Positions 1 to 7,881 of a DNA stretch of 10,173 nucleotides are shown here, piece after piece. The stretch comes from Betaproteobacteria bacterium UBA2293 (lineage in GTDB: Bacteria; Pseudomonadota; Gammaproteobacteria; Burkholderiales; Rhodocyclaceae): NCBI GenBank assembly GCA_002345845.1, contig DDWF01000309.1:1-10173 (forward strand), read 5' to 3'. Positions within the stretch are counted from its first letter, which is position 1. The number at the start of each line of letters is the position of its first letter. The position numbers and the translations under genes are program-made. The notes below the pieces were generated by a model. That model was not told where the DNA came from and did not search any database. It saw only the letters and a program-made list of their open reading frames with translations.

Positions 1-672
1 TTCTTCCGGATTGGTCAGCATGCGGGCGATGTTCAGGTTGTTACCGCGCATCGCCCACTCGAGGGCACCATCGCCCCAGTCGTTTTTCGGCGAACGGTCC
101 GCCCCCTTCTCGATGAGTTTGCCGACCAGCCCTTGCCGTCCTTCGTAAACCGCCAGCATCAGGACGCTGGAGCCATTGGTGCTGAGCGCATTGATATCCG
201 CTCCCTGGGCCAGCAGATAGTCCACGATGGCCTCGTGGCCGCCGAAGACGGCATAGTGCAGCGCCGACCACTGACGTCCGGGCGGATTGATGCGGGCGCC
301 ACGTTCGATCAGCCACTGCACCGCCTCGAGGTGACCGCGCCAGGCGGCCAGCGCCAGTGCTGTCTCGCCGTTGGCATTGATCAGGTTGATGTCGGCACCG
401 CGCGAAATGAACAGGCGCATCAGTTCCAGCTTGCCCTCCCAGGCGCCGATCATCAGCCCGGAACCGATACGGCTGCCGGTGAAGTCCGGCGGCAGTCCGG
501 CATCCAGCCAGGTCGCCGCCTGGTCCACATCGCCGAGTTCCAGGCGGACGACGAAACTCACCGGGTCGGGCAGCTTCACCTGGGCAGCCGCACCAGCGGG
601 CCACAGCAGGGTCATCGCGATTATCATGGCAGCCAGCCGACCGCCCGCCGGTCGTTCATCCCTTCGCTTCAT
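1..672 (-). CDS. Secreted ankyrin-repeat protein (3' end cut by window edge)
   Basis: The frame is open from an ATG at 672 to the left edge (224 codons, no stop), so the C-terminus is missing. Residues 1-30 form a signal peptide: basic start (MKRRDER), hydrophobic stretch (about 14-24), and an AXA-type cleavage site before Gln31. This points to the periplasm or outside. From about residue 40 there are tandem ~33-residue ankyrin repeats. The clearest are at about 100-132 (NGETALALAAWRGH) and 133-165 (SALHYAVFGGHEAIVDYLL then QGADIN), with weaker ones on either side. Ankyrin repeats mediate protein-protein contacts; no partner or enzyme domain is visible. A GGAAAG stretch lies 4 bases before the ATG. 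An in-frame ATG at 684 is possible, and starts at 627 or 615 would lose the basic N-region of the signal. The gene is divergent from the TonB-like gene, only 37 bases apart. Confidence 0.87.
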   Translation of the reverse strand, partial: MKRRDERPAGGRLAAMIIAMTLLWPAGAAAQVKLPDPVSFVVRLELGDVDQAATWLDAGLPPDFTGSRIGSGLMIGAWEGKLELMRLFISRGADINLINANGETALALAAWRGHLEAVQWLIERGARINPPGRQWSALHYAVFGGHEAIVDYLLAQGADINALSTNGSSVLMLAVYEGRQGLVGKLIEKGADRSPKNDWGDGALEWAMRGNNLNIARMLTNPEE

Positions 673-709
673 CGAACTTTCCATTCTCCAGGCCAGCGCT
701 CATTTTCTC

Positions 710-1234
710 ATGATACGGACCGATACCCGGCTGACTCTGGCGCTCGCCCTGTCGCTGGCGGTCCATCTGCTGCCCGTGCTGCCATCCCTGCTGGCAGAAC
801 GGCCGGCAGCACCGGTCGTACCGCCACCACTGCAGGCCAGCCTGCGCCCGCCGCCAGTCGCGGCGCCACCGTTGATCATGCCGGAAACCGAGCCTCCGCG
901 ACCGGCAGTGCGCCAAGCACCGCCGGTGGTCGCCAAGACCGGTCCGGCCAGCCGACCACGCAGCTGGCAGGAGGAGGTCCGGCGACAGTTCGGGCAGCAG
1001 CAGCAACGCGGTGATTTCTATCCGGCCGAGGCCATCGCCCGCGGCCTGCAGGGCGAGGTCGTCGTCCTGCTGCTGCTCGGCCCCGATGGCAGCGTCGTCG
1101 CCGCCCGCGTCGAACAGGGCAGCGGCCATCGCCTGCTCGACGATGCCGCACTCAATGCGGTGCGTTCCCTGCGCTCGCTGCCCGCCGATGCGCCGCGGGA
1201 AACCTTGCTGCCGGTGCGTTTCCGCCTAGACTGA
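710..1234 (+). CDS. Short TonB-family energy transducer
   Basis: A 174-residue protein with TonB layout. The N-terminal membrane anchor (about residues 8-28) contains Ser15-x3-His19 (SLAVH), matching the Ser/His pair by which TonB anchors couple to ExbB/ExbD. A Pro/Ala-rich periplasm-spanning linker follows (about 31-80). The C-terminal TonB domain (about 100-174) shows [16 protein letters not shown], then GPDGSV, then [15 protein letters not shown]. By family knowledge it carries proton-motive energy to outer-membrane TonB-dependent receptors. No exbB, exbD or receptor gene lies in the window, so its partner is unknown. The frame stays open upstream to 371, but ATG 710 puts the anchor at the N-terminus and the upstream residues look like antisense of the ankyrin gene. 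No clear Shine-Dalgarno precedes ATG 710, which leaves the start slightly uncertain. Confidence 0.87.
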   Translation: MIRTDTRLTLALALSLAVHLLPVLPSLLAERPAAPVVPPPLQASLRPPPVAAPPLIMPETEPPRPAVRQAPPVVAKTGPASRPRSWQEEVRRQFGQQQQRGDFYPAEAIARGLQGEVVVLLLLGPDGSVVAARVEQGSGHRLLDDAALNAVRSLRSLPADAPRETLLPVRFRLD

Positions 1235-1259
1235 ACATCAGGAATTACGCAAGTACCCC

Positions 1260-1289
1260 TTGCTTCCGGCACGGGCGGATTGAGACAAT
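1260..1289 (+). promoter_or_regulatory. Weak sigma70-like promoter candidate for the chemotaxis receptor
   Basis: TTGCTT (1260-1265) and GACAAT (1284-1289) are 18 bases apart in the 107-base gap before the receptor gene. Both hexamers are imperfect. I saw no sigma28 flagellar-type promoter (TAAA/GCCGATAA) here, which would be common for a chemotaxis receptor. Confidence 0.25.
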
Positions 1290-1341
1290 GTGCGGCAGGC
1301 AGGGCGCTTCCAAAATACGACAAACTCATAGGGAGAACAGC

Positions 1342-2970
1342 ATGAATGCTCTATCGTCACTCCGCGTCGCCACCCGCATGCAGATATTGACCGGCCTGAC
1401 ACTACTCGGCCTGCTCATCCTCTGCCTGACCGCGCTGTTCCAGCTCAAGGACACCATGCTGGAAGACCGCAAGCAGAAAACCCGGGATCTGGTCGATGTC
1501 GCTGTCGGCATCGTCAAGCACCACCACCAAATGGTCGTCAGCGGCAAGCTGTCGGAAGAGGATGCCAAGAATGCCGTGCGCGACAGCCTGCGTGGCCTGC
1601 GCTACGGCAAGGACGACTACTACTTCGGCTTCGATACCAGCGGTGTCTACTTCCTGCATGGCGGCAATCCGTCGATGGAAGGCAAATCCAGCATCGATCT
1701 CAAGGACACCAACGGCAAATACCTGATCCGCGAACTGATTGCCGCCGCCCAAGCCGGCGGTGGCTACGTCGATTACTGGTTCCCGCGTGCCGGTCAGCAG
1801 AAGGCCGAGCCAAAACTCGCCTACACGGCGCTGTTTGCCCCCTGGAACTGGGTCATCGGCACCGGCATCTACATTGACGACGTCGATGTCGAATACCGCG
1901 AGAGCGCCTTCCTGCTCGGCGGCATCTCGCTGGCCATGCTGATCCTGCTCAGCCTCATCGGCTGGCAGGTGAGCAGCAGCATCCTCCGGCAGCTCGGCGG
2001 CGAACCACAGGCCGCAGCCGAGGTGATGCAACGCGTCGCTGATGGCGATCTGACCACCACGGTCAATACCGCGCCGCCGGGCAGCATGCTGCATACGCTC
2101 GGCAGCATGGTCGCCTCGCTGCGCCAGATGGTCAGCGAAATCAACGACAACGCCAATCACCTGGTCAGCAATGCCGAGGGCATCTCCACAGCCTCCGAGG
2201 AGGTGGCCAAGGCGGCCGAACAGCAAGCCGACGCAACCTCGGCGATGGCGGCGGCGATCGAGCAGCTAACGGTCAGCTCCAACCACATTTCGGAAAGCGC
2301 CGGCGAAACCTCGCAGGATTCCTCGGCCGCCGTCGAACTCTCCGGTCAGGGCACGCAGCGCGTGCAGCAGGCATCGCAGGCGATCCAGAAGATCTCGGCG
2401 ACGGTCTCCGATGCCTCCGAACTGATCCGCGCCCTCGAGGAACGGGCCAAGCAGGTCTCGTCGATCGCCAACGTGATCAAGGACATCGCCGGCCAGACCA
2501 ACCTGCTGGCGCTCAATGCCGCCATCGAGGCAGCACGCGCCGGCGAGCAGGGACGCGGCTTCGCGGTGGTCGCCGACGAAGTGCGCAAGCTGGCCGAACG
2601 GACCTCCGGGGCAACGACGGAAATCGAGCAGATGATCCTCGGCATCCAGGCCGACACCACCGGTGCCGTCGAAGCGATGAACGCCGCCCTGCCGGAAGTG
2701 CAGGAAGGCGTCAATCTCGCCGCCTCGGCAACCGATTCGCTGCAGGCCATCGAAAATGGCGCCCGCCGCACATTGGCGCGGATTGGCGAAGTCGCCGACG
2801 CCACCCGCGAACAGAGCGCCGCCAGCACCTCGATCGCCCAGCGCGTCGAGCAGATCGCCAACATGGTCGAGGAAACGACGACGACCATCCGTGGCACGGC
2901 AGTCGCCGCGCATCAACTGCAAACCATCGCCACCAGCCTGAAGGCGATGATCGGCCGCTTCAAGGTGTGA
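1342..2970 (+). CDS. Methyl-accepting chemotaxis protein with single Cache sensor
   Basis: A 542-residue transmembrane chemoreceptor. TM1 is at about 14-34. A periplasmic single-Cache (sCache_2-like) domain spans about 36-182, with [17 protein letters not shown] and the closing [13 protein letters not shown] typical of that fold, which usually binds small organic acids; the ligand is not deducible here. TM2 is at about 188-210 and HAMP at about 211-262. The long cytoplasmic coiled-coil hairpin runs from about 270 to 540. Its conserved tip, at about 376-421, includes [20 protein letters not shown] then [20 protein letters not shown], where CheA/CheW dock. No CheR-binding C-terminal pentapeptide is present; the protein ends RFKV. 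The start at 1342 is fixed by GGGAGA five bases upstream (1331-1336). An in-frame ATG at 1288 has no such site. No che genes are adjacent, so this is an orphan receptor. Confidence 0.96.
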   Translation: MNALSSLRVATRMQILTGLTLLGLLILCLTALFQLKDTMLEDRKQKTRDLVDVAVGIVKHHHQMVVSGKLSEEDAKNAVRDSLRGLRYGKDDYYFGFDTSGVYFLHGGNPSMEGKSSIDLKDTNGKYLIRELIAAAQAGGGYVDYWFPRAGQQKAEPKLAYTALFAPWNWVIGTGIYIDDVDVEYRESAFLLGGISLAMLILLSLIGWQVSSSILRQLGGEPQAAAEVMQRVADGDLTTTVNTAPPGSMLHTLGSMVASLRQMVSEINDNANHLVSNAEGISTASEEVAKAAEQQADATSAMAAAIEQLTVSSNHISESAGETSQDSSAAVELSGQGTQRVQQASQAIQKISATVSDASELIRALEERAKQVSSIANVIKDIAGQTNLLALNAAIEAARAGEQGRGFAVVADEVRKLAERTSGATTEIEQMILGIQADTTGAVEAMNAALPEVQEGVNLAASATDSLQAIENGARRTLARIGEVADATREQSAASTSIAQRVEQIANMVEETTTTIRGTAVAAHQLQTIATSLKAMIGRFKV

Positions 2971-2976
2971 TGTGGC

Positions 2977-3023
2977 TGGTTGCCCGGGGGTTGAGCTAAC
3001 CGCTCTGACTTCCTGGGCAACCA
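2977..3023. terminator. Inverted repeat between convergent genes, possible bidirectional terminator
   Basis: TGGTTGCCC (2977-2985) and GGGCAACCA (3015-3023) are perfect 9-base inverted copies separated by 29 bases. The loop holds a second small inverted repeat, GGTT-gagct-AACC (2989-3001). The element occupies nearly all of the 61 bases between the stops of the convergent receptor and CoA-transferase genes. There is no T-tract on either strand, so an intrinsic terminator is not proven. Confidence 0.45.
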
Positions 3024-3031
3024 ACAGCTAA

Positions 3032-4231
3032 CTAGACTGCCCCATTTGCTCTCAGCTCGGCGATCCGGGCTGCGTCATAGCCGAGACTGGCCAGTACCTC
3101 ATCGGTATGGGCGCCGAGTTCCGGCCCGATCCAGTTGGTCTCGCCGGGTGTCGCCGACAGCTTGGGGACGATGCCCGGCAGCCTGAACTCCCGCCCGTCC
3201 GGCAACTTGGCCGAAGCGAACATCTGCCGGGCGATGAATTGCGGGTCGGCGAACATGTCCACCACCGAATAGACCCGCGACGACGGCACCTCGGCCGCCG
3301 CCAGCACAGCCAGCACCTCGCCCTCATCGTGTTGCGCGCACCAGGCATCGACCAGGGCGTAGATCTCGTCGCGCCGCGCATCGCGTCCGGCGTTGTCGGC
3401 CAGGCCGGGATCGTCGGCGAAATCGGGGCGACCGATAGCCTGCATGAAGCGTTTGAAGATGGCATCGCCGTTGGCGCCGATGGTCACGTGCTTGCCGTCA
3501 CGTGTCGTATGCGTGTTCGATGGCGTGATGCCGGGCATGATGTTGCCGGTGCGCTCGCGGACAAAGCCGCCGACATCGAACTCGGGCACCAGCGACTCCA
3601 TCATGGCGAACACCGCCTCGTAGAGCGCCACATCGACCATTTGCCCCTGGCCGCCATTGACCTCACGGTGGCGCAGCGCCATCAGCGCGCCGATGGCACC
3701 CCACAGGGCGGCGATCGAATCGCCGATGGAGATGCCGGTGCGCACCGGTGGCCGGTCGGGGAACCCGGTGATGTAGCGCAGCCCGCCCATCGATTCACCG
3801 ACGGCGCCGAACCCCGGCTGGTCCTTGTAGGGGCCGCTCTGGCCAAAACCGGAAAGGCGCACCATGACCAGGCCGGGATGCTCGGCGTGCAGCGTCTCCC
3901 AACCGAGGCCAAGCTTGTCGAGGACGCCGGGGCGGAAATTCTCGACAACGATGTCGGCGTCGGCAATCAGCCGGCGGACAAACTCACGCCCATCCGGGTG
4001 CTTGAGATTGGCGGTCACCGATTTCTTGTTGCGTGCCTGCACGTACCACCACAGCGAGGTGCCTTCGTAGATCTTGCGCCACTGGCGCAGCGGATCGCCG
4101 CCGTCTGGTGACTCGACCTTGATCACCTCGGCACCGAACTCGGCCATGATGCGGGTGCAGAACGGGCCGGCGATCAACGTACCGAGTTCGACGACTTTCA
4201 GTCCGGCCAGCGGTTTCGCGGCTTCACTCAT
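3032..4231 (-). CDS. Class III CoA-transferase (CaiB/BaiF/formyl-CoA transferase family)
   Basis: A 399-residue protein of normal family length. These enzymes move CoA between acyl-CoA and free carboxylic acids through an aspartyl-CoA thioester. Visible signatures are an N-terminal LKVVELGTLIAGPFCTR, FGAEVIKVE, NFRPGVLDKLGLG and RLSGFGQSGPY. GISIGDSIAA contains Asp171, aligned by motif with the catalytic Asp169 of formyl-CoA transferase. Later comes GGQGQMVDVALYEAV. The acid substrate cannot be read from the sequence; several pathways (carnitine, oxalate, aromatic or dicarboxylate degradation) use the family. ATG 4231 was chosen because it overlaps the murI stop as TGATG and has GGGAG five bases ahead. 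The frame extends 13 codons further up but only inside murI. Translational coupling to murI is likely although the two functions are unrelated. Confidence 0.95.
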   Translation of the reverse strand: MSEAAKPLAGLKVVELGTLIAGPFCTRIMAEFGAEVIKVESPDGGDPLRQWRKIYEGTSLWWYVQARNKKSVTANLKHPDGREFVRRLIADADIVVENFRPGVLDKLGLGWETLHAEHPGLVMVRLSGFGQSGPYKDQPGFGAVGESMGGLRYITGFPDRPPVRTGISIGDSIAALWGAIGALMALRHREVNGGQGQMVDVALYEAVFAMMESLVPEFDVGGFVRERTGNIMPGITPSNTHTTRDGKHVTIGANGDAIFKRFMQAIGRPDFADDPGLADNAGRDARRDEIYALVDAWCAQHDEGEVLAVLAAAEVPSSRVYSVVDMFADPQFIARQMFASAKLPDGREFRLPGIVPKLSATPGETNWIGPELGAHTDEVLASLGYDAARIAELRANGAV

Positions 4232-5016
4232 CACGGCTCCCAGTGTTCGACGGGCAGTTTCGTTCCCCACAAGCGGGCGACCGTCGCCGCGACCTGCGCC
4301 GGGGCTCCGCTGCTCGCCACCCGCAGGTGCCCTGCCCCACCGCCGAGCAGACCGGCCGCCGCCAGCCGACGCTCCAGCTGACGCGCCACCGCCTCGCCGG
4401 TGTCGAGCAACGTGACCCCGGCCGGCAGGCGGGCGGCGATCATCCCGGCCACCCAGGGGTAATGCGTGCAGCCGAGGACGACGACATCGGCGCCGGCTTC
4501 GGCCAGCGGGGCGACGAAAGCATCGAGCAGACGCTCGACCGGCAGACTGTCCGGCCCGTGCATCTCGATGGCTTCGGCCAGCCCGGGGCAGGCCTGGGCG
4601 AGCACGCGATGCGGACCGGCGTGGTCGCTAACCAGGCGCTGGAATCGGCTGCTGTCGAGCGTGCGGGTGGTGGCCAGGACGCCGATGACGCCGGAACGGG
4701 TCAGCGCCGCCGCTGGCTTGACCCCCGGTTCGAGGGCGACGATGGGCAGCGCCGCGGCCGCCCGGATGGCTTCGGCGGCGGCCGCTGTCGCCGTGTTGCA
4801 GGCAATGACCAGGGCCTTGGCACCGCGCCCGGCCAGCGCCTCGGCAATGCGCAGCCCGCGTTCGCGGATGAAGGCTTCCGGCCGGTCGCCATAAGGCAGA
4901 AAGCGGGTATCGGCGAAATAGAAATAATCTTCGTGCGGCAAGCGGGCACGCAAGGCGTGCAGCACGGTCAGGCCACCAAGGCCGGAATCGAAGACGGCGA
5001 CGGAGTTGGGATTCAA
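4231..5016 (-). CDS. murI: Glutamate racemase
   Basis: A 261-residue cytoplasmic enzyme converting L-glutamate to D-glutamate for peptidoglycan. Both halves of the cofactor-free two-cysteine active site are present: DSGLGGLTV (Asp10) near the start, ACNTAT with Cys73, and GCTHYP with Cys183 and His185. YFADTRFLPYG (about 34-43) is the usual substrate-loop region. The start is TTG at 5016: an in-frame TAG lies three codons upstream, there is no ATG before the DSGLGG motif, and the next Met is at residue 152. The only visible ribosome site is a weak GGTAG about 7 bases upstream, so expression may be low. It is the first gene of a two-gene unit with the CoA-transferase. Confidence 0.96.
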   Translation of the reverse strand: MNPNSVAVFDSGLGGLTVLHALRARLPHEDYFYFADTRFLPYGDRPEAFIRERGLRIAEALAGRGAKALVIACNTATAAAAEAIRAAAALPIVALEPGVKPAAALTRSGVIGVLATTRTLDSSRFQRLVSDHAGPHRVLAQACPGLAEAIEMHGPDSLPVERLLDAFVAPLAEAGADVVVLGCTHYPWVAGMIAARLPAGVTLLDTGEAVARQLERRLAAAGLLGGGAGHLRVASSGAPAQVAATVARLWGTKLPVEHWEP

Positions 5017-5061
5017 GCGTGGCTACCGGGTGGGCGGGAGATTGTCGGGAGGGCAGCGGAA

Positions 5062-5089
5062 ATTATCGCATCCCGCCGACAGGATTCAC
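5062..5089 (-). promoter_or_regulatory. Possible promoter for murI
   Basis: On the minus strand GATAAT (5067-5062) is a 5 of 6 match to a -10 element, with GTGAAT (5089-5084) 16 bases upstream as a poor -35. It lies about 46 bases before the murI TTG, inside the 107-base gap after the kinase gene. The -35 is weak, and read-through from the kinase gene is an alternative. Confidence 0.25.
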
Positions 5090-5123
5090 CGCCGATCTGC
5101 AGAGAACGTGCCGAGCGCTTGCT

Positions 5124-7679
5124 TCAATCGCTGCTGACGGCCCCGCTGGCCACCCGCAAGGGCAGGCGCAGTTCGAAACAGCTGCCGATGCCCGGCTGGC
5201 TGCTGACCAGGATGTTGCCCCCCATCAGTTCGGCCAGGCGCTTGCCGATGGCCAGACCCAGGCCGCTACCGCCGAAGCGGCGGGTGGACGAGCCATCAAG
5301 TTGCTGGAAGGGATTGAAAAGTTTTTCGAACTGCTCGGCGGCAATACCCATGCCGCTGTCCTCGATGCGGAAGCTCAGTTCCCCCTGAATGAGGTCAGCC
5401 TGCGCCCGAATGCATCCAGCATGGGAGAACTTGACCGCATTGGAAAGCAGGATGTCGAGGATCTGCTCGATACGTCGCGCGTCGCCGATCCAGTTCGCCG
5501 GCACCTCCGGCGTTAACTGGCAATCGAGCACGATTTTCTTCGCCGCCGCCCGCTCCTGGATGCGACCGACCGCCCTTTCGAGCAGATCACGCGGCGAACA
5601 GGGGGCCATGTCGAGATGCAGGCGGCCGGCTTCGAGGCGGGAAAAGTCGAGCAGGTTGCTGACGATCGCCAGCAAATGGCGGCCGGAGGTCAGGATGCGA
5701 GAGAACGCCAGGCGCACCCGCTCGGGATCATCGGCGGCCCGCAGGCCGATCTCGGCGAAGCCGAGGATGCCGTTGAGCGGCGTCCGCAACTCGTGGGACA
5801 TGTTGGCGATGAATTCGCGCCGCGCTCCGTCGAGGCGCTCCGCTGCCAGCAGTGCCTGCTCGCGTGCCTGCGCCGCGGCCCGCTGCGGCGCAATATCCAC
5901 GAAACTGACGACAGCACCGACGATGCGACCGTCGCGCAGCAGCGGATGGGAGGCGTACATCACCGACAGCGGATGGCCATCGGCATGCAAGAAAACCTCG
6001 TTGTCCACGCGCACCGTCTCGCCGTCCCTGAGGGAGGCCAGGGTCGGACAGTCGCGCACATCGTAGGGCGAGCCATCCGGCCGGCTGTGGTGAATGATGC
6101 CGTGCACCTGCCGGCCGATCAGCTGCTCGCTGGTATAGCCGAGCAGCGCGCAGCCGGCGCGATTGATGAAGGTCAGCCGGCCTTGGGCATCGATGCCGAA
6201 CAGGCCGTCGGCACTCGACTGCAGGATGTGGCTGGCGCGTGCCTCGATTTCGGCGAGTGCCGCCGAACGCTCGCCGACCAATTGCTCAAGATGATTGCGA
6301 TGGCGGTCGAGTTCCAGCTCCGCTGCCTTGCGCTCGCTGACGTCGCGCATCACGGCGACCATGCCCAGTCGACCGCCAACGGCATCGGCCAGTGGCACCT
6401 TGGCAATTTCATAATGGTGCGGCCGACCCTCGGCGTCGACCGTGCTCTCCTCGAAGTGGCTCAGCCTGCCCGCCGCCCAGGCTGCCTCATCGCTCGCCGC
6501 CCCCGGCGCCCCCGGGGCCATGCCACCGGGCAGCCGGCGCGCCAGCTCCTCGTCACTCAGCCCTTGCCAGTCGGCGTTACCAATGCCAAACAGACTGAGG
6601 CAGACGCTGTTGGCGATCAGCCAGCGACCAGCGCCATCCTTGAGCAGCACGGCATCGGGCACGGCTTCGATGACACTGCGCAACTGCGCCTCGCGCTCGG
6701 CGATTTCCGCGCCCTGGCGCTCGGCGGCCGCCATGCGCCGCCACAGGCCACCGCCGAGCAGCAGTGAGAGCAGCAGAAAGCTCCCGCCGATGGCCAGCTT
6801 GACGTTGCACTCCCGTCGCCAGTCGGCCAGATAGTCGTCGGTGGCCAGGCCGACGATGGCAATCATCGACGCACTGTCCACCCGGCGCATGGCAAAGGCC
6901 CGGGGAATGCCGTCGGAAGCATTGGTAGCGCGATAGTGGGCAGCGGTCACCCCCGAATCGAGCAAGTTTTTCAGATCCTGGGAAATGTTAGTGTTACCCA
7001 GTGGTGAAACCAACTCATCATGCAAGATCGGCACCCGGGCAATCAGCGATCGGTCGATATAGCGCAGTACGGCAACGCCACGCTCGCCAAGATCGAAGCG
7101 ATTGAGCAGGTTAACGAATTGGTCGACAGCGACGGGCGCCGAAACGACGCCGGCAAAACGGCCATCCGGATAGTTGTAGCGCTGGGCGAAACCAATGATG
7201 GGCTTGCCCGAGGTGCGGCCGATACGGGGTGGGGAAATCTGCAGACGGCCGTCGGCATGCTCGCGGTGATAGACGAAATACTCGCGATCGGCCCACGACA
7301 CTGGCTGATCAGCGCGCAAGCCGGGGCCGAGGAAGACCCGGCCCTCGGCGTCGGCGACGCGGAAGGCCTCAACCTCCGGCAGACGCTGCGCATGACGTTC
7401 GAGCACGGCTTGCGTCGCCGGACCGTCGACTTGCCCGCCAGCGGCCAGTTGCCGCTCCAGTTCGTCGACCACGGCACGCAAGGCGATGTCTATGCGACTA
7501 ACGGTATTGCTCAGACTCAACTCGAGTGCGCCGACGATATTTTGCGTCAGCAGATCGGCGCGCCGTTCGTGGTTCTGCCTGCTCTCCACCAGCGAATAGG
7601 CGACCAGCGCCAGGACCAGCAGGTTACTGACCAGCAGGCCAAGCAACAACAGGGAGCGCGAGCGGAACACCGGCTTCAC
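5124..7679 (-). CDS. Membrane sensor histidine kinase, dCache-PAS-PAS-HisKA-HATPase
   Basis: An 851-residue sensor kinase counted from the GTG at 7679. TM1 is at about 9-29. A large periplasmic PDC/dCache-like domain follows (about 35-285), with SWADREYFVYHREH and GKPIIGFAQRY. TM2 is at about 293-313. PAS1 is at about 331-448 and a coiled coil at about 449-482. PAS2, at about 481-599, has a DCPTLASLRDG segment. The HisKA H-box MSHELRTPLNG carries the phosphoacceptor His629. The ATPase domain has Asn747 (N-box), DSGMG (774-778) and GGSGLGLAI (803-811). There is no receiver or Hpt domain, and no response regulator is nearby, so the partner is unknown. The GTG is preceded by a very strong GGGGAGGGG (7690-7682). 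ATG 7715 and TTG 7757 are in frame, have weaker ribosome sites, and would add 12 or 26 residues. Confidence 0.92.
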   Translation of the reverse strand: MKPVFRSRSLLLLGLLVSNLLVLALVAYSLVESRQNHERRADLLTQNIVGALELSLSNTVSRIDIALRAVVDELERQLAAGGQVDGPATQAVLERHAQRLPEVEAFRVADAEGRVFLGPGLRADQPVSWADREYFVYHREHADGRLQISPPRIGRTSGKPIIGFAQRYNYPDGRFAGVVSAPVAVDQFVNLLNRFDLGERGVAVLRYIDRSLIARVPILHDELVSPLGNTNISQDLKNLLDSGVTAAHYRATNASDGIPRAFAMRRVDSASMIAIVGLATDDYLADWRRECNVKLAIGGSFLLLSLLLGGGLWRRMAAAERQGAEIAEREAQLRSVIEAVPDAVLLKDGAGRWLIANSVCLSLFGIGNADWQGLSDEELARRLPGGMAPGAPGAASDEAAWAAGRLSHFEESTVDAEGRPHHYEIAKVPLADAVGGRLGMVAVMRDVSERKAAELELDRHRNHLEQLVGERSAALAEIEARASHILQSSADGLFGIDAQGRLTFINRAGCALLGYTSEQLIGRQVHGIIHHSRPDGSPYDVRDCPTLASLRDGETVRVDNEVFLHADGHPLSVMYASHPLLRDGRIVGAVVSFVDIAPQRAAAQAREQALLAAERLDGARREFIANMSHELRTPLNGILGFAEIGLRAADDPERVRLAFSRILTSGRHLLAIVSNLLDFSRLEAGRLHLDMAPCSPRDLLERAVGRIQERAAAKKIVLDCQLTPEVPANWIGDARRIEQILDILLSNAVKFSHAGCIRAQADLIQGELSFRIEDSGMGIAAEQFEKLFNPFQQLDGSSTRRFGGSGLGLAIGKRLAELMGGNILVSSQPGIGSCFELRLPLRVASGAVSSD

Positions 7680-7729
7680 CGCCCCTCCCCGTCGACCGCT
7701 GCGTAGCGCCGGCATTGGCCCAAATACAT
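7676..7729 (-). CDS. Candidate 17-codon upstream ORF coupled to the kinase gene
   Basis: ATG 7729 opens a frame of 17 codons (MYLGQC...GEGR). Its TGA at 7678-7676 overlaps the kinase GTG as GTGA. A long purine-rich ribosome site, GAGGAGAGGG (7744-7735), lies five bases before the ATG and does not serve the in-frame kinase starts well. The pattern suggests translation of a leader feeding ribosomes to the kinase start. The peptide shows no recognisable family or repeated regulatory codons. If the kinase really starts at ATG 7715, this ORF would merely overlap it out of frame. The AT-rich tract at 7771-7790, including TAAAAT on the minus strand (7779-7774), may be the promoter, but I find no -35 at good spacing. 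Confidence 0.35.
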   Translation of the reverse strand: MYLGQCRRYAAVDGEGR

Positions 7730-7834
7730 TGCTTCCCTCTCCTCGACTGCCGGGCAATTATGACTTTCGTAATATTTTACACGCCCGCTCCCGCTTGGCC
7801 ATGTCATATCACCGACCGGGCCGCCACGCTGGTA

Positions 7835-7861
7835 CAAAAAAAAGCCCCGTGACGGGGCTTT
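7835..7861 (-). terminator. Intrinsic terminator of icd
   Basis: Read on the minus strand, AAAGCCCCG pairs with CGGGGCTTT (plus 7841-7849 with 7853-7861), a nine-base perfect stem with a three-base loop. It runs into a tract of eight T (plus 7836-7843 are A). It begins 20 bases after the icd stop codon and separates icd from the kinase gene on the same strand. Confidence 0.92.
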
Positions 7862-7881
7862 GGCTGTAGCGCAGCGAAGCC

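Noticed and set aside
371..709. Upstream extension of the TonB-like frame to 371
   Set aside because: These 113 codons are antisense to the ankyrin gene, and the membrane anchor with its Ser/His pair starts right after ATG 710.
1250..1264. GCAAG/CTTGC inverted repeat after the TonB-like gene as a terminator
   Set aside because: The stem is only five bases and no T-tract follows.
1235..1341. Sigma28 flagellar promoter for the chemotaxis receptor
   Set aside because: No TAAA and GCCGATAA pair at the right spacing was found.
4243..5388. Long plus-strand open frame opposite murI
   Set aside because: It lies over murI with its complete active-site motifs; high GC makes long antisense frames common. 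The same applies to frames at 3107-4111, 5616-6767, 7020-7706 and 8035-9180.
7774..7806. Minus-strand TAAAAT with ATGACA upstream as a kinase promoter
   Set aside because: The hexamers are good but 22 bases apart, too far for a sigma70 promoter; only the AT-rich character is notable.
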